Below, one piece after another: positions 10,737 through 19,365 of a stretch of 64,000 bases of DNA (within the stretch, counting starts at the first letter, position 1; each line of letters begins with the position of its first letter). Origin of the DNA: CAWEBF01 sp963807235 (GTDB lineage Bacteria; Acidobacteriota; Vicinamibacteria; Vicinamibacterales; UBA2999); NCBI GenBank assembly GCA_963807235.1, contig CAWEBF010000006.1, positions 310,001-374,000 on the forward strand, in the 5' to 3' direction. The notes under the pieces were generated by a model that saw only the letters and a program-made list of their open reading frames with translations, was not told the DNA's origin and made no database searches. Position numbers and translations under genes: made by a program.

Positions 10737-11189
10737 ATGGATCAGAAGAAGCTTCACGATCTCTTGCGGCAGGCGTACCCCCAACACAAGGTCGTCGAGG
10801 ACCAGGAACGCACCTACGCCGAGTCCGACGCACCGGACGTCGATATCCAGAGCACTTCCCTTGGGGCGTGGAAGAAGTTTGGAACGCCCCCGACGGAGAA
10901 GTCCGTGGCTACAGATTCCCCGAAGGCGGATCTTCGCGAGGCGTTTCGTGGGCGGAAGCTCGTTGGTGCGGGGCCGGCTCGCGCCGGGTCGCGCCGCGCC
11001 GCCGCCGAACCCAGGGGCGGCGCGCGTCGTCGCCTCGATGCGTCACAACAGACGTCTGGAAAGCTGGAAATGAAGCGGCTGACGACCGACGCCGCTGCCG
11101 ACGGCACCGACGACACGCTGGACGTTCTCGTCGATGAAGAGCACGGCGTCATCGGCGAAAGCGACAGCGGCCCGGACGAAGACAAGTAA
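10737..11189 (+). CDS. Small hypothetical protein with acidic tail, partner of the MBL-peptidase fusion
   Basis: 150 residues from ATG 10737, which has AGGGGGCC just upstream and lies 8 bases after the previous stop, so the two genes are surely cotranscribed. It starts MDQKKLHDLLRQAYPQHKVV. The middle is basic and low in complexity (many Arg, Ala, Gly; residues ~75-110). The tail is acidic (VDEEHGVIGESDSGPDEDK). I do not recognise a family. The basic middle could hide a pair of compensating frame slips. The position suggests a regulator, substrate or adaptor of the upstream protein. Confidence 0.62.
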   Translation: MDQKKLHDLLRQAYPQHKVVEDQERTYAESDAPDVDIQSTSLGAWKKFGTPPTEKSVATDSPKADLREAFRGRKLVGAGPARAGSRRAAAEPRGGARRRLDASQQTSGKLEMKRLTTDAAADGTDDTLDVLVDEEHGVIGESDSGPDEDK

Positions 11190-11217
11190 CGACGCCGTAA
11201 GACTCGCATCGTCCCCG

Positions 11218-11748
11218 ATGAGCAAGCTTGCCGTACTGGCGTGTGTCGTCGTAGTGGGCGTCAGCGGAGACGCCGCCGCTCAAGGCATCGTGAAGTGCGA
11301 CCCTGTCCCCCAGGCGACGCTCGACGCGAACAAACAGCTGCTGATCGATTTCTTCGATTCGGGGCGCACGATGTCCCGCGAGGAGCGCTCGCGCCGCTTT
11401 CAGGCCGACAACTACATCCAGCACAACCCGCGGGCGCTCCGGATTGACGAGTTCACCGGCGCGACGGGGCGCGACGCGTGGGTCAAGGCGTTCGACGAGG
11501 CGGCCCGGCGCAAGGTGGCGCTGGTGGATCTCGGCGGCATCGCCCTGCGCGATCCGATCATCGTGATGGCCGAGTGCGACCTGGTGACGGCGATCTACAA
11601 GGGTGTGCTGAAGGATCCCGACGATCCGAATCGCACCTACGAAGCCTTCGCCTTCGAGACCGTTCGGATCAAGGACGGCAAGTTCACCGAGCACTGGGAC
11701 CAGGTGACGCTGGCTCCAGGGTGGATGAAGGGCTCGGGAGGTCGCTAG
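11218..11748 (+). CDS. Secreted SnoaL-like/NTF2-fold protein
   Basis: 176 residues from ATG 11218. Residues 1-22 are a signal peptide (ending DAAAQ). The rest matches the SnoaL-like polyketide-cyclase/NTF2 fold: a helical start, the family motif YIQHNP near residue 67, DEFTG, and a C-terminal strand pair ending FTEHWDQVT. These proteins are small alpha+beta barrels used as isomerases, hydrolases or binding modules. The one-residue ligand pocket cannot be assigned. It starts 28 bases after the acidic small gene and may be its operon mate, but the signal peptide places it outside the cytoplasm. Confidence 0.85.
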   Translation: MSKLAVLACVVVVGVSGDAAAQGIVKCDPVPQATLDANKQLLIDFFDSGRTMSREERSRRFQADNYIQHNPRALRIDEFTGATGRDAWVKAFDEAARRKVALVDLGGIALRDPIIVMAECDLVTAIYKGVLKDPDDPNRTYEAFAFETVRIKDGKFTEHWDQVTLAPGWMKGSGGR

Positions 11749-11791
11749 ACGCCCGGACAATCCGGAACCGACAAGACACAATTAGGAGCGC

Positions 11792-13203
11792 TCAGTTGGT
11801 GGGTCGGATGTCCGGCCGTGCGTGAATCGCGGCGATCTCGGCGTCGCTCAGCGACCCGGCAGCTGCCGCGCCCGTCGACTTGAGCATCACGAAGTTCTTG
11901 ATGTACACCCCGCACGTAGTCGTCGATGCCGGCCGCGTTGGTGAAGTGGTAGAACTCCTCCGACGCATTCCATTCCTGCCAGAACTGTCGAATCCGCCGT
12001 GCCGGTGACCCGCTCCAGTTATTGGCGCCGACCAATGCGCTCGCATGCAGGCGCACGGGGTTCTGGTCCTTGTCCCAGAGCCAATAGTCGATCACGTCCC
12101 AGTCGTTGGCCACGTTCTGGAACCGCAGCATCGCCCGGTGCCAGCGGCTCGGGAGTCCGCAGTACTCAGTGACCTTTCCGCGGCGCGTGGGCTGAATGTC
12201 CTCGCTGATCTGCTGCCAGCCGGGCCCGGTCTCCGTGTCGTAGTCGGCCGCCCATGCGGCATGCACGTTGCCGCCGTCCCGGTGGTACGGACGCATGCGG
12301 GCATTGAAGGCATGCCTGGATCGGTTGTAGCAGGACCGTGCCCCGATGCCTGCGCCCACGGCTGCGTTGGAGTAGTCCGTTTGCGGCTCGATGAACAGCG
12401 AGCCGTTGTAGAGATGCCACGTCTTGTGACCACCCACGGACTTGTAGGTCCAGTTCGGGTCCATGAACGAACTCGTCAGGTAGAACTCCCAATAGAACAG
12501 CCCGGTTTCGCCGTCGTCCAGGTTCACGGTGGTGCGCAGCTGCGTCTGAAGACTCACCGTTGCGAGTCGAACCACGGCCCCGGCTGAATGCGACGCCCCC
12601 TTCGTGCCGTACTGCGCCCGCTTGACATACAGGACTTTCGTGGACCGGTCGTACTGCGGTGCAGCCCCGTCGGGATCGCACATCCGCATGATTTCGTCAC
12701 CGACGCGCACGTCACCGGGGTTGCCGTCAGTACCCGTCGACGCCCTTGCCATCGACGCTCGTCGCGTTCATGTCGAGGGTCTGATTGCACGCCGCCGAAC
12801 TCGAAGCCGAGACGCTCGTTTCCAGCGTGCCGGCGCCGCCGGTCTCGGCGCCCATGAACGCCGGGATCGTCACCCGCGCCGCGTCCTGCCGCTCGGGATC
12901 GGTGTCGCGCGCATAGTCGTACCAGACGTAGAGTCCCTCCTGATTTGCCTGCCCGTTGAGATCGCCGCCGCCCGTTCGTTTCAGCTGGTCCTTGTAGTGA
13001 CAGGCCGCCGCGCTGGTCACGCTCTGGTCCGGGCGATAGCTTCGGCAGACGGAAAGGTCGCGGCGACTCGCGAGATAGTCGAACAGCGAGTTATCGCCGC
13101 CAGCGCCCGCCACCGGACGTACCGGCACCTGGGCGACGAATGTGTCGGCCAGTGTGAGGAGGCCCACGAAGGCGATGGCGAGGATGAGGACGTTCTTCTG
13201 CAT
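11792..13203 (-). CDS. Large secreted protein of unknown function (two frame breaks)
   Basis: Signal-peptide start MQKNVLILAIAFVGLL at ATG 13203. The frame slips near 12730 (DGKGVDG continues as TDGNPGDVRVGDEIM) and near 11910 (AAGIDDYVRG continues as VYIKNFVMLKSTGAAAAG, ending at 11792). The repaired product is about 465 residues. It is rich in Trp and Tyr, with FYWEFYLTSSFMDPNWTYKS, HKTWHLYNGS, SRWHRAMLRFQN and WNASEEFYHFT, which look like a concanavalin-type beta-sandwich. A short stretch (RAQYGTKGASHSAGAVV) resembles a motif seen in phage tail and fibre proteins. Several cysteines suggest disulfides. It is divergent from the MoxR gene. I cannot name a function; a carbohydrate-binding or lyase-like role is only a guess. 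Confidence 0.72.
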
Positions 13204-13271
13204 CAGGCACGCGGCCGAAGCCCGATCTTATCCGAGTCGTGTAGCCGATTCCGTTTGAGTGGTGTCTAAGG

Positions 13272-13294
13272 GGGGCGAGGCGTAGCCTCGCCCC
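13272..13294. repeat. Perfect 10-bp hairpin abutting the start codon of the MoxR gene
   Basis: GGGGCGAGGC (13272-13281), loop GTA, GCCTCGCCCC (13285-13294). The right arm ends one base before GTG 13295, so in the mRNA the hairpin would cover the ribosome-binding region. No Shine-Dalgarno is visible between hairpin and start. Confidence 0.7.
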
Positions 13295-14457
13295 GTGACC
13301 TTCAAAGACTTCGTCCAGCTCATCGCGATCGGGCTGCAGGCCCGCATCCCCATGCACATGACGGGTTTTCCCGGCGTGGGGAAGACTGAATTCACCAAGA
13401 GCCTGGAAGCGGGATTCGAGCGAGCCGGCATCAAGTGCAAGGTGATCATTCTGGTAGGGTCGATCCGCGAGCCGCAGGACTTCGGCGGTTTTCCGGTCTC
13501 CACTCCGGACGGCGTCCGGCTGCTGCCGATGGCGTGGGCCCGGGACGCACGGCGGCTGGCCGAAGAGGGCTACATGGTGGTGGTGTTTCTGGACGAGCTG
13601 ACCACCGTCCCGCCCACCACGCAGGCGGCCATGCTGCGGCTCCTGACCGAGAACGTGTGCGGCGAGCTTCCCCTGCCGGACTACGAACCGGGAAAAGGCG
13701 GCGTGGTCTACCTGTGCGCCAGCAACGCCGTGGAATGGGCCGCCGGCGGCCAGGAGATCCAGGCGCCCATGGCGAACCGCCTCTGGCACGGCGAGTTCCC
13801 GATGGACCACGAGACCTGGTGCGACATGATGGTCAGCGACTTTCCGCCGCCCAGCGATTTGCCGGTGCTGCCGGCCGACTACCTGCGCACGCATCATCAC
13901 CGGCAACGCGCCCTCGTTGCCGCGTATGTGAGGTCGGCTGGACGCGATTCGTGGCTGGCGCCGCCGGAGGACCCGGCACGCCGCAGTGGTCCGTGGCCGT
14001 CGGGCCGCACGTGGTACCTGGCCTCACGACTGCTCGCGGCGATTGAATCGGTGTCCCCCGGCAACCGCCTGCTCCAAGGGCCGGCGTTGGCGGGGCTGGT
14101 CGGCGACCAGGCGTCTGCCGTTTCTCGAATACCGGGAAACATTGAACCTGCCGGACCCTGAGGACATCCTGAAGGACCCGCGCAGCCTGGTGCTGCCGGA
14201 TCGGATCGATCGCGCGTATGCGGTCTGCTACGCGCTGGTCGGCGCCGTGCTCAACAACAAGACGCCGGAACGGTGGGAGGCGGCCATGATCGCGCTTGGC
14301 GTCGCCGGAAGAAAGAACGCCGACATTCCCACCGCGGCCGCGCGCACGCTCTGCGACAAGCGCAACCGGCCCGACGGGCCGATCAAGCTGCCGGCCGAGT
14401 GCCGGCCCTTCTACGACCTGATGCAGGCGGCGAATCTGCTGCCGCGGGATGGAGTGA
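13295..14457 (+). CDS. MoxR-type AAA+ ATPase (frame break)
   Basis: Starts at GTG 13295. Walker A is GFPGVGKTEF (Lys30, Thr31). Walker B is VVVFLDEL (Asp100, Glu101), followed by TTQAAMLRLLTE, the helix that carries a sensor region, and by LCASNAVEWAAGG (sensor I). The frame slips near 14115, where ALAGLVGDQAS continues as FLEYRETLNLPDPEDILKD. The most likely stop is TGA 14455-14457, overlapping GTG 14454 of the next gene; a further slip before it is needed to reach that stop, and without one the two proteins would be fused. MoxR ATPases act with vWA proteins as chaperone or metal-insertion machines, exactly the neighbour found here. Confidence 0.83.
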
Positions 14458-15743
14458 CGGATGCTGGAGCTGCTCGCAAGCTGATGCGCGGCGCGGGACG
14501 CGACGCCCACGCCTACTCGCGCGGGCTCCAGGCCGCACGCGTGCGGGCGTCGTATCAGCGCGCCTACTTCGCTCCTGCGCTCTTCCGGCTCGTGCCGGTG
14601 CAGACCGATCTCATCGGCAGCATGGCCGTCGACCGCAACTGGCGCCTGTACTACAACGACTCGTGGGTGGCGACGCACACGGTGGAGGAGAACGCCGCGC
14701 TGCTCATTCACGAGGTCGGCCACCTGCTGCGCGACCACGAGGCGAGAAGGAAAGCCGCGGACGCCAGGAACGAGTACGTGTGGAACACCGCCGGGGACTG
14801 CGAGATCAACGACGACCTGGCCGCCGAGGGACTGCCGCTTCCCGGCGACCCGCCGCAACCCGGGAAGTACGGCCTGAAGACGGGGGAGAGCGCCGAGGTC
14901 TACTACCGTCATCTGTACAAGCCCGCGCGGCCGGACGAAAACGCCCCGGCTGCCCAGGAGGAATCGCAGCCGAAACAGGATTGCGGCTCGGGCGCGCACG
15001 GCGAACGGCGTGCGTGGGAACTGCCCGACGACGACGGCAGCTCCACAGGCGTCCCGGGCGTCGATTCGGTGAAGGCTGAATTGGTCCGTCGCGAGGTGGC
15101 GCAACGCATTCTGGAGCTCGGACGCGACCGCGACAGCAACATTCCATTGGGCTGGCGGCGCTGGGCCCACATCCTGCTGACGCCGCAGGTGGACTACATG
15201 GCCACCATCCGTCATGCCGTGCGCAAGGCCCTTCGAGACAGCACGCTGGGCCGGTACGATCGCACCTACCGGCGCCCATGTCGCCGGCAGGCCGCCTACG
15301 GCGAGTTCCTCATGCCGTCCTATTTCCAGCCGCGGCCGAGACCGGGCTTCCTCATCGACACGTCGAACTCGATGCAGAACGCCCAACTGGCCCGTGCCGT
15401 CGCCGAGCTGGGAGGACTGACCCGGCAGCTCGGGTACGGCGCCGAGATCGCCGTGGCCTGCTGCGACGCGGCCGTGCACGATGCGCGCAAGGCGTTCACC
15501 GCGGCAAAGGTGGAGCTGTACGGCGGCGGCGACACCGACATCGGCGCCGGCCTGCAGTGGTTCATCGAGGGCAGGAGCGGCCCGATCGATCTGCTGATCC
15601 TGGTCACCGATTGCCACACGCCGTGGCCGGAGCAAACACCGCCGTTCCCGGTGATCACGATTCGCGTCGGCGACGGCCTTCCGCCGCCGTGGGGCGATCG
15701 GGGTACTAATAAGGTCATCACCATCCAGGAGCCGAGACACTAG
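14454..15743 (+). CDS. vWA domain protein with N-terminal zincin-like peptidase domain (DUF2201 type)
   Basis: About 429 residues from GTG 14454 (VTDAGAARKLMRG). The N-terminal half carries LLIHEVGHLLRDHE, a HExxH zinc motif at residues 86-90, with CEINDD downstream as a possible third-ligand region. A Pro/Glu-rich linker lies around 165-195. The C-terminal half is a von Willebrand A domain with an intact MIDAS start DTSNS (residues 302-306), GGGDTD as the MIDAS Thr segment, and LVTDCHTPWP. This two-domain layout matches putative metallopeptidase/VWA proteins encoded next to MoxR ATPases. The in-frame extension upstream of 14454 belongs to the ATPase. Client protein is unknown. Confidence 0.9.
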   Translation: MTDAGAARKLMRGAGRDAHAYSRGLQAARVRASYQRAYFAPALFRLVPVQTDLIGSMAVDRNWRLYYNDSWVATHTVEENAALLIHEVGHLLRDHEARRKAADARNEYVWNTAGDCEINDDLAAEGLPLPGDPPQPGKYGLKTGESAEVYYRHLYKPARPDENAPAAQEESQPKQDCGSGAHGERRAWELPDDDGSSTGVPGVDSVKAELVRREVAQRILELGRDRDSNIPLGWRRWAHILLTPQVDYMATIRHAVRKALRDSTLGRYDRTYRRPCRRQAAYGEFLMPSYFQPRPRPGFLIDTSNSMQNAQLARAVAELGGLTRQLGYGAEIAVACCDAAVHDARKAFTAAKVELYGGGDTDIGAGLQWFIEGRSGPIDLLILVTDCHTPWPEQTPPFPVITIRVGDGLPPPWGDRGTNKVITIQEPRH

Positions 15744-15745
15744 AG

Positions 15746-16366
15746 ATGGCCGACGGTTCGATGCACGAGATCGCGCCCTGGAATCGGCGTCAGGTGACGT
15801 TTCCCCCCGATTCGCGGCAGGCCTGGATCAGGCTGGTGGTCTGGCAGTGCTGGATCGGTGTGATGCTGTGCGGCATCGTCGGGTTCGGCACGATGCTCAT
15901 CGTTACCGCTCCCGAGCGACTCATCACGGTGCAGGTCTACGCCGGTTGCCACGCGTCTCAACCGGTCGTGCAGCCTTGCCACCGCGCCGATTCCGGCGAG
16001 GTCACGACCGGGGTCGTCTACCGGACCGGCGTGCTGTACGCGCTGTTCTCGGTGCTGGCCGGGGTGCTGATGTTCGTGCTCGCGGCCTGGTTCCTGTGGG
16101 AATTGTGGAGCGCCACTCTACCGAAGCCGATCACCGACGACTTTCTGAAGCTGCTGCACGACTCGTTTGCCCGGAAGTGGCGTGACCCTCGCACGTGGCC
16201 GTGGTCTCGCATGCGATGGGCGTACGGTTTCGCGCTCCTGGGCGCCACGGCAACGGCCGGCGCCGCCGTGCTGTTCTGGGCGCTCCTCGCGCCATCCCGC
16301 GTCATCAAGCGGCCCATCATCAGCGTCGAAACCTCGGAGATCTTCAGGCTGGGAGGGGGCCGATGA
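15746..16366 (+). CDS. Three-TM membrane protein of the MoxR-vWA operon
   Basis: 206 residues, ATG two bases after the previous stop, so translation is coupled. Hydrophobic helices are at about 27-51, 92-118 and 157-181. An extracytoplasmic loop between TM1 and TM2 contains two Cys residues (YAGCHASQPVVQPCHRA) that could form a disulfide or bind metal. The segment after TM2 is charged and cytoplasmic (LLHDSFARKWRDPRTW). No family is recognised. Its place makes it a likely membrane anchor or target of the ATPase/vWA pair. The stop overlaps the next start as ATGA (16363-16366). Confidence 0.8.
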   Translation: MADGSMHEIAPWNRRQVTFPPDSRQAWIRLVVWQCWIGVMLCGIVGFGTMLIVTAPERLITVQVYAGCHASQPVVQPCHRADSGEVTTGVVYRTGVLYALFSVLAGVLMFVLAAWFLWELWSATLPKPITDDFLKLLHDSFARKWRDPRTWPWSRMRWAYGFALLGATATAGAAVLFWALLAPSRVIKRPIISVETSEIFRLGGGR

Positions 16367-17391
16367 GAAGTGCCGTGGGGATGGCGTGGATGGCGCTGCT
16401 GCTCACCGTGGTCGCGTCTCCAGTTGCGGCGCTGCGCGAGGGCGCGCGCCAGGCGAGGCCGCCGGCGCCGCTGGCGCGGTGCAGCCGAGCGCGCCAGCGG
16501 TGCTGCAGCTTCGTCCGAACTTCTTCATGATCGTGGGCGCCGGCGGCAACATCGGCGTCCAGATAGGCGACGACGGTGTGGTGGTGGTGGACGCCGGGTC
16601 GGCGTCGAGCGCCGACGCGGTTGTCGCCGCCATCAAAAGCCTGTCACCCAGGCCGATCCGGTACGTGATCAACACGGGCGCCGATCCGGATCATGTCGGG
16701 GGCAACGCCACGGTGTCCCGGGCAGGGGAGACGCTCTTTACGGGAGGCGGCGGTCCCGGGATCTCGGCCGCTTTCATCGGGGGCGCGGCGTCCATCCTGG
16801 CGTCCGAAAAGGTGCTGGCGCGAATGAGTGCGGCGTCAGGAGCGGCGCCGGCCTTTCCCGCCGCTGGATGGCCAACCGAGACCTTTCACCAGCCTCGCAA
16901 ATACATGTACCTGAACGGCGAGGGCATCGAGGTGCTGAATCAGCCCGCGGCCCACAGCGACGGCGACGCGATTGTGTTCTTTCGCCGCTCGGACGTGATC
17001 ATGGCGGGGGACGTGCTGGACACCACGCGCTTCCCGGTCATCGATGTCGAACGCGGCGGCAGCATCGACGGGGAGATCGCCGCTCTCAACCGCATCGTTG
17101 ACGTCGCCATTCCGTCGGTGCCCATCGTTTCGCGCGAAGAGGGCACGCTCGTCGTTCCCGGACACGGTCGAGTGTGCGATCAGCTCGACGTCGTCGAGTA
17201 CCGCGACATGGTGACCATCGTGCGAGACCGCGTGCGCGATCTGATACGGGCCGGCTCGTCGCTGGACCAGGTCAAGGCGGCATGCGCCGGCGCGCGGGTA
17301 CACGCGGCGGTATGGCTCCGACACGGGGCCGTGGACGACCAACGCCTTTGTGGAAGCCGTGTACCGGAGTCTGGCGAGGGCGAAGCGATGA
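16363..17391 (+). CDS. Secreted MBL-fold hydrolase, copy 1 of duplicated operon (two frame breaks)
   Basis: Starts MRSAVGMAWMALLLTVVASP (signal peptide). The frame slips near 16460, after which the MBL domain reads GAGGNIGVQIGDDGVVVVDAG. The metal motif is atypical: NTGADPDHVGGN keeps the Asp-His pair but lacks the first two His of HxHxDH. Later landmarks are SDGDAIVFFRRSDVIMAGD and VVPGHGRVCDQLDVVEYRD. A second slip near 17298 leads to GYTRRYGSDTGPWTTNAF and FVEAVYRSLARAKR, ending at TGA 17389-17391 inside the next start (ATGA). It is clearly homologous, in sequence and position, to the gene at 29398. Substrate is unknown. Confidence 0.84.
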
Positions 17392-18146
17392 TCGGGCGCC
17401 GCTTCACGATCGCCGTGCTGGGCCTGCTGCTCGCGGGTTCGGCGAACAACGCGTCGGGCCAGGCCCGCGGCGGGGGACCGCCTCCTACCCCGAGGGCCGC
17501 CGCGGCGATCGACCTCACCGGCTACTGGGTGTCGGCGATTACCGAGGACTGGCCGCTGCGCATGCTCACGCCGCCCAAGGGTGCCTACATCGCCGTCCCG
17601 ATGACGCCAGAGGCGCGCAAGATCGCCGACGCCTGGGATCCGGCCGCGGACCACGCGGCGGGCAACCAGTGCAAAGCCTATGGGGCGGGCGCGATCATGC
17701 GCCTGCCCGGCCGCCTGCACATCACCTGGCAGGACGACACCACGTTGAAGGTGGAGACCGACGCCGGGATGCAGACGCGGCTGTTCTCGTTCGGAGCGCG
17801 CCCGGCTGCGCTGCCGCCGCCGAGCTGGCAGGGCGTGTCGGCGGCGCAGTGGGAACGCCCGCCGGGCCCTCCCAACAACCCGCCTCCCGGCGGGGCCTTG
17901 AAAGTGGTGACGACGAACCTGCGCGGCGGTTACCTCCGGCGCAACGGCGTGCCCTACAGCGAGAGCGCCGTGGTCACGGAGTACTTCGACGTCGGCGCTT
18001 TGCCGGGAAGCGGCCAGGTGCTGATGGTCACCACCATCGTCGAGGACCCGCGCTATCTGTTCGTCCCGTTCATCGTCAGCTCGCAGTTCAAGAAGGAAAC
18101 GGATGGTGCGAAATGGGATCCCTCGCCATGCTCCGCCAGCTGGTAG
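17388..18146 (+). CDS. Secreted DLxGxW-type protein ('YWVSxITEDWxxRM' subgroup), copy 1
   Basis: 252 residues from ATG 17388, overlapping the stop of the MBL gene. Signal peptide ~1-27. The mature protein begins with IDLTGYWVSAITEDWPLRML, matching RDIAGYWVSIITEDWHWRMV of the protein at 30401. Further shared blocks are AIMRLPGRLHITW, LKVETDAGMQTRLF, GYLRRNGVPYSESAVVTEYF and VEDPRYLFVPF. No catalytic signature is seen; the beta-strand spacing suggests a lipocalin-like or other small barrel. Translational coupling to the MBL hydrolase in both operon copies argues for a joint role. Confidence 0.8.
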   Translation: MIGRRFTIAVLGLLLAGSANNASGQARGGGPPPTPRAAAAIDLTGYWVSAITEDWPLRMLTPPKGAYIAVPMTPEARKIADAWDPAADHAAGNQCKAYGAGAIMRLPGRLHITWQDDTTLKVETDAGMQTRLFSFGARPAALPPPSWQGVSAAQWERPPGPPNNPPPGGALKVVTTNLRGGYLRRNGVPYSESAVVTEYFDVGALPGSGQVLMVTTIVEDPRYLFVPFIVSSQFKKETDGAKWDPSPCSASW

Positions 18147-18982
18147 GCGCGCGGCCGCTCATCCTCGGGGTCCTGGCGCTGTGCGGGCCGTGCACGCCTG
18201 ACGCGTTTGCCCAGATGGAGCTGGCCGGGTCGTGGGTAGGCCGCGGGAACGAGCTGACGACCGGAACCGGCTTGCCCGTGGACTTCACCGGCATTCCGCT
18301 CAACGAAGAAGGACGTCTGCGCGCGCTGACCTACAACGAATCGCAGCTCGGCATGATCGAGCGTCAGTGCCAGGGCTGGCCGGCGTCGTACCTGGTGATG
18401 GGGCCGTTCGGGCTCCGCATCTGGAGCGAGCTCGACCCCGTGAGAGGCACTGTCCGCTCGTGGACGATCGGCGCCTGGGAAGACAAGCCGATCATGACCA
18501 TCTGGATGGACGGGCGGCCTCACCCGTCCGAGTACGACTTGCACACGCGCTCCGGCTTCACCACCGGCCGGTGGGAAGGCACCACGCTGGTGGCTCGCAC
18601 GACGCACATGAAGGAAGGTCTGCTGCGGCGCGTCGGGGCTCCTGTCAGCGACCGGGCCACGATGACGACGCGGCTCACGCGCCACGGCGACTTCCTGGCG
18701 GTCCTCGTCATCATCGAGGATCCCGACTACCTGGCCGAGCCGTGGCTGGTGTCCAAGACGTTTCAAGTGAGCCCGACCGCAGTGCCCGCCATCGGCCCGC
18801 CGTGCATCACGACCTTCGAGGGCGTGGACCCGGATGCCGGCGTCCCCCACTACCTGCCCGAAAAGAACCCGTTCGTGGACGAGCTGACGAAGAAATTCGG
18901 GGTGCCACACGACGCGATCATCGGGATGCCTGAGACGCTCTATCCCGAGTATCGCAAGAAGTTCGCGCCGGCCAGGCCGTAG
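18128..18982 (+). CDS. Secreted DLxGxW-type protein, third gene of the operon, copy 1
   Basis: About 284 residues. I choose ATG 18128, which gives a normal signal peptide (MLRQLVGARPLILGVLALCG...AFAQ); ATG 18113 is possible. It overlaps the previous gene. The mature part opens MELAGSW, then PVDFTGIPLNEEGRLRAL, WMDGRPHPSEYDLHTRSGFT, TGRWEGTTLVARTTHMKEG and IIEDPDYLAEPW. It ends VPHYLPEKNPF...ETLYPEYRKKF. The same order of blocks is found in the protein at 31255. An extracytoplasmic location is clear; function is unknown. Confidence 0.8.
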   Translation: MLRQLVGARPLILGVLALCGPCTPDAFAQMELAGSWVGRGNELTTGTGLPVDFTGIPLNEEGRLRALTYNESQLGMIERQCQGWPASYLVMGPFGLRIWSELDPVRGTVRSWTIGAWEDKPIMTIWMDGRPHPSEYDLHTRSGFTTGRWEGTTLVARTTHMKEGLLRRVGAPVSDRATMTTRLTRHGDFLAVLVIIEDPDYLAEPWLVSKTFQVSPTAVPAIGPPCITTFEGVDPDAGVPHYLPEKNPFVDELTKKFGVPHDAIIGMPETLYPEYRKKFAPARP

Positions 18983-19122
18983 TGGAGTGTGAATCTCCTC
19001 GGCCGGAGCCCAGAATCTGCAAAAATGCTCGGCATCTTAAACGGCACCGCCTGTGCTCCCACGACGCCTAGCGGCGATTGAGCCGCTTGCCGGCCGGCGT
19101 TATCCTTGAGGAGATTGACGGG

Positions 19123-19365
19123 ATGCCCACGATCGAAGAACGAGTCGCCTACATCGAGGGCCAGATGAGCGAACAGTCCCATGCGCTCGTCGAGGTCCGG
19201 GAGGCCGTTCGTAGCCTGGAACATCGTACCGACTCGCGCTTCGAGGCAATGGAGCGCCGCTTTGACGCACTGGACCAGAAGGTCTCAAACCACTTCGTCT
19301 GGCTGGTTGGTCTTCATGTCACGACGCTGGTGGCCATCGTGGGTGCCCTACTAGCCCGTTCTTAG
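19123..19365 (+). CDS. Small coiled-coil protein with C-terminal membrane anchor
   Basis: 80 residues from ATG 19123, chosen because TTGAGGAG lies about 8 bases upstream. Residues 3-55 form a heptad-rich helix (EERVAYIEGQMSEQSHALVE, RFEAMERRFDALDQKV). Residues ~56-78 form one transmembrane helix (HFVWLVGLHVTTLVAIVGAL), and the C-terminus is short and basic. This is a common layout for small tail-anchored proteins of unknown role. It ends 4 bases inside the convergent gene at 19362. Confidence 0.68.
   Translation: MPTIEERVAYIEGQMSEQSHALVEVREAVRSLEHRTDSRFEAMERRFDALDQKVSNHFVWLVGLHVTTLVAIVGALLARS

Noticed and set aside
16167..18146. Apparent fusion of MBL hydrolase and DLxGxW protein in one frame
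   Set aside because: A slip near 17298 explains it. The restored MBL C-terminus matches the paralogue at 29398 and stops within the ATG of the next gene.
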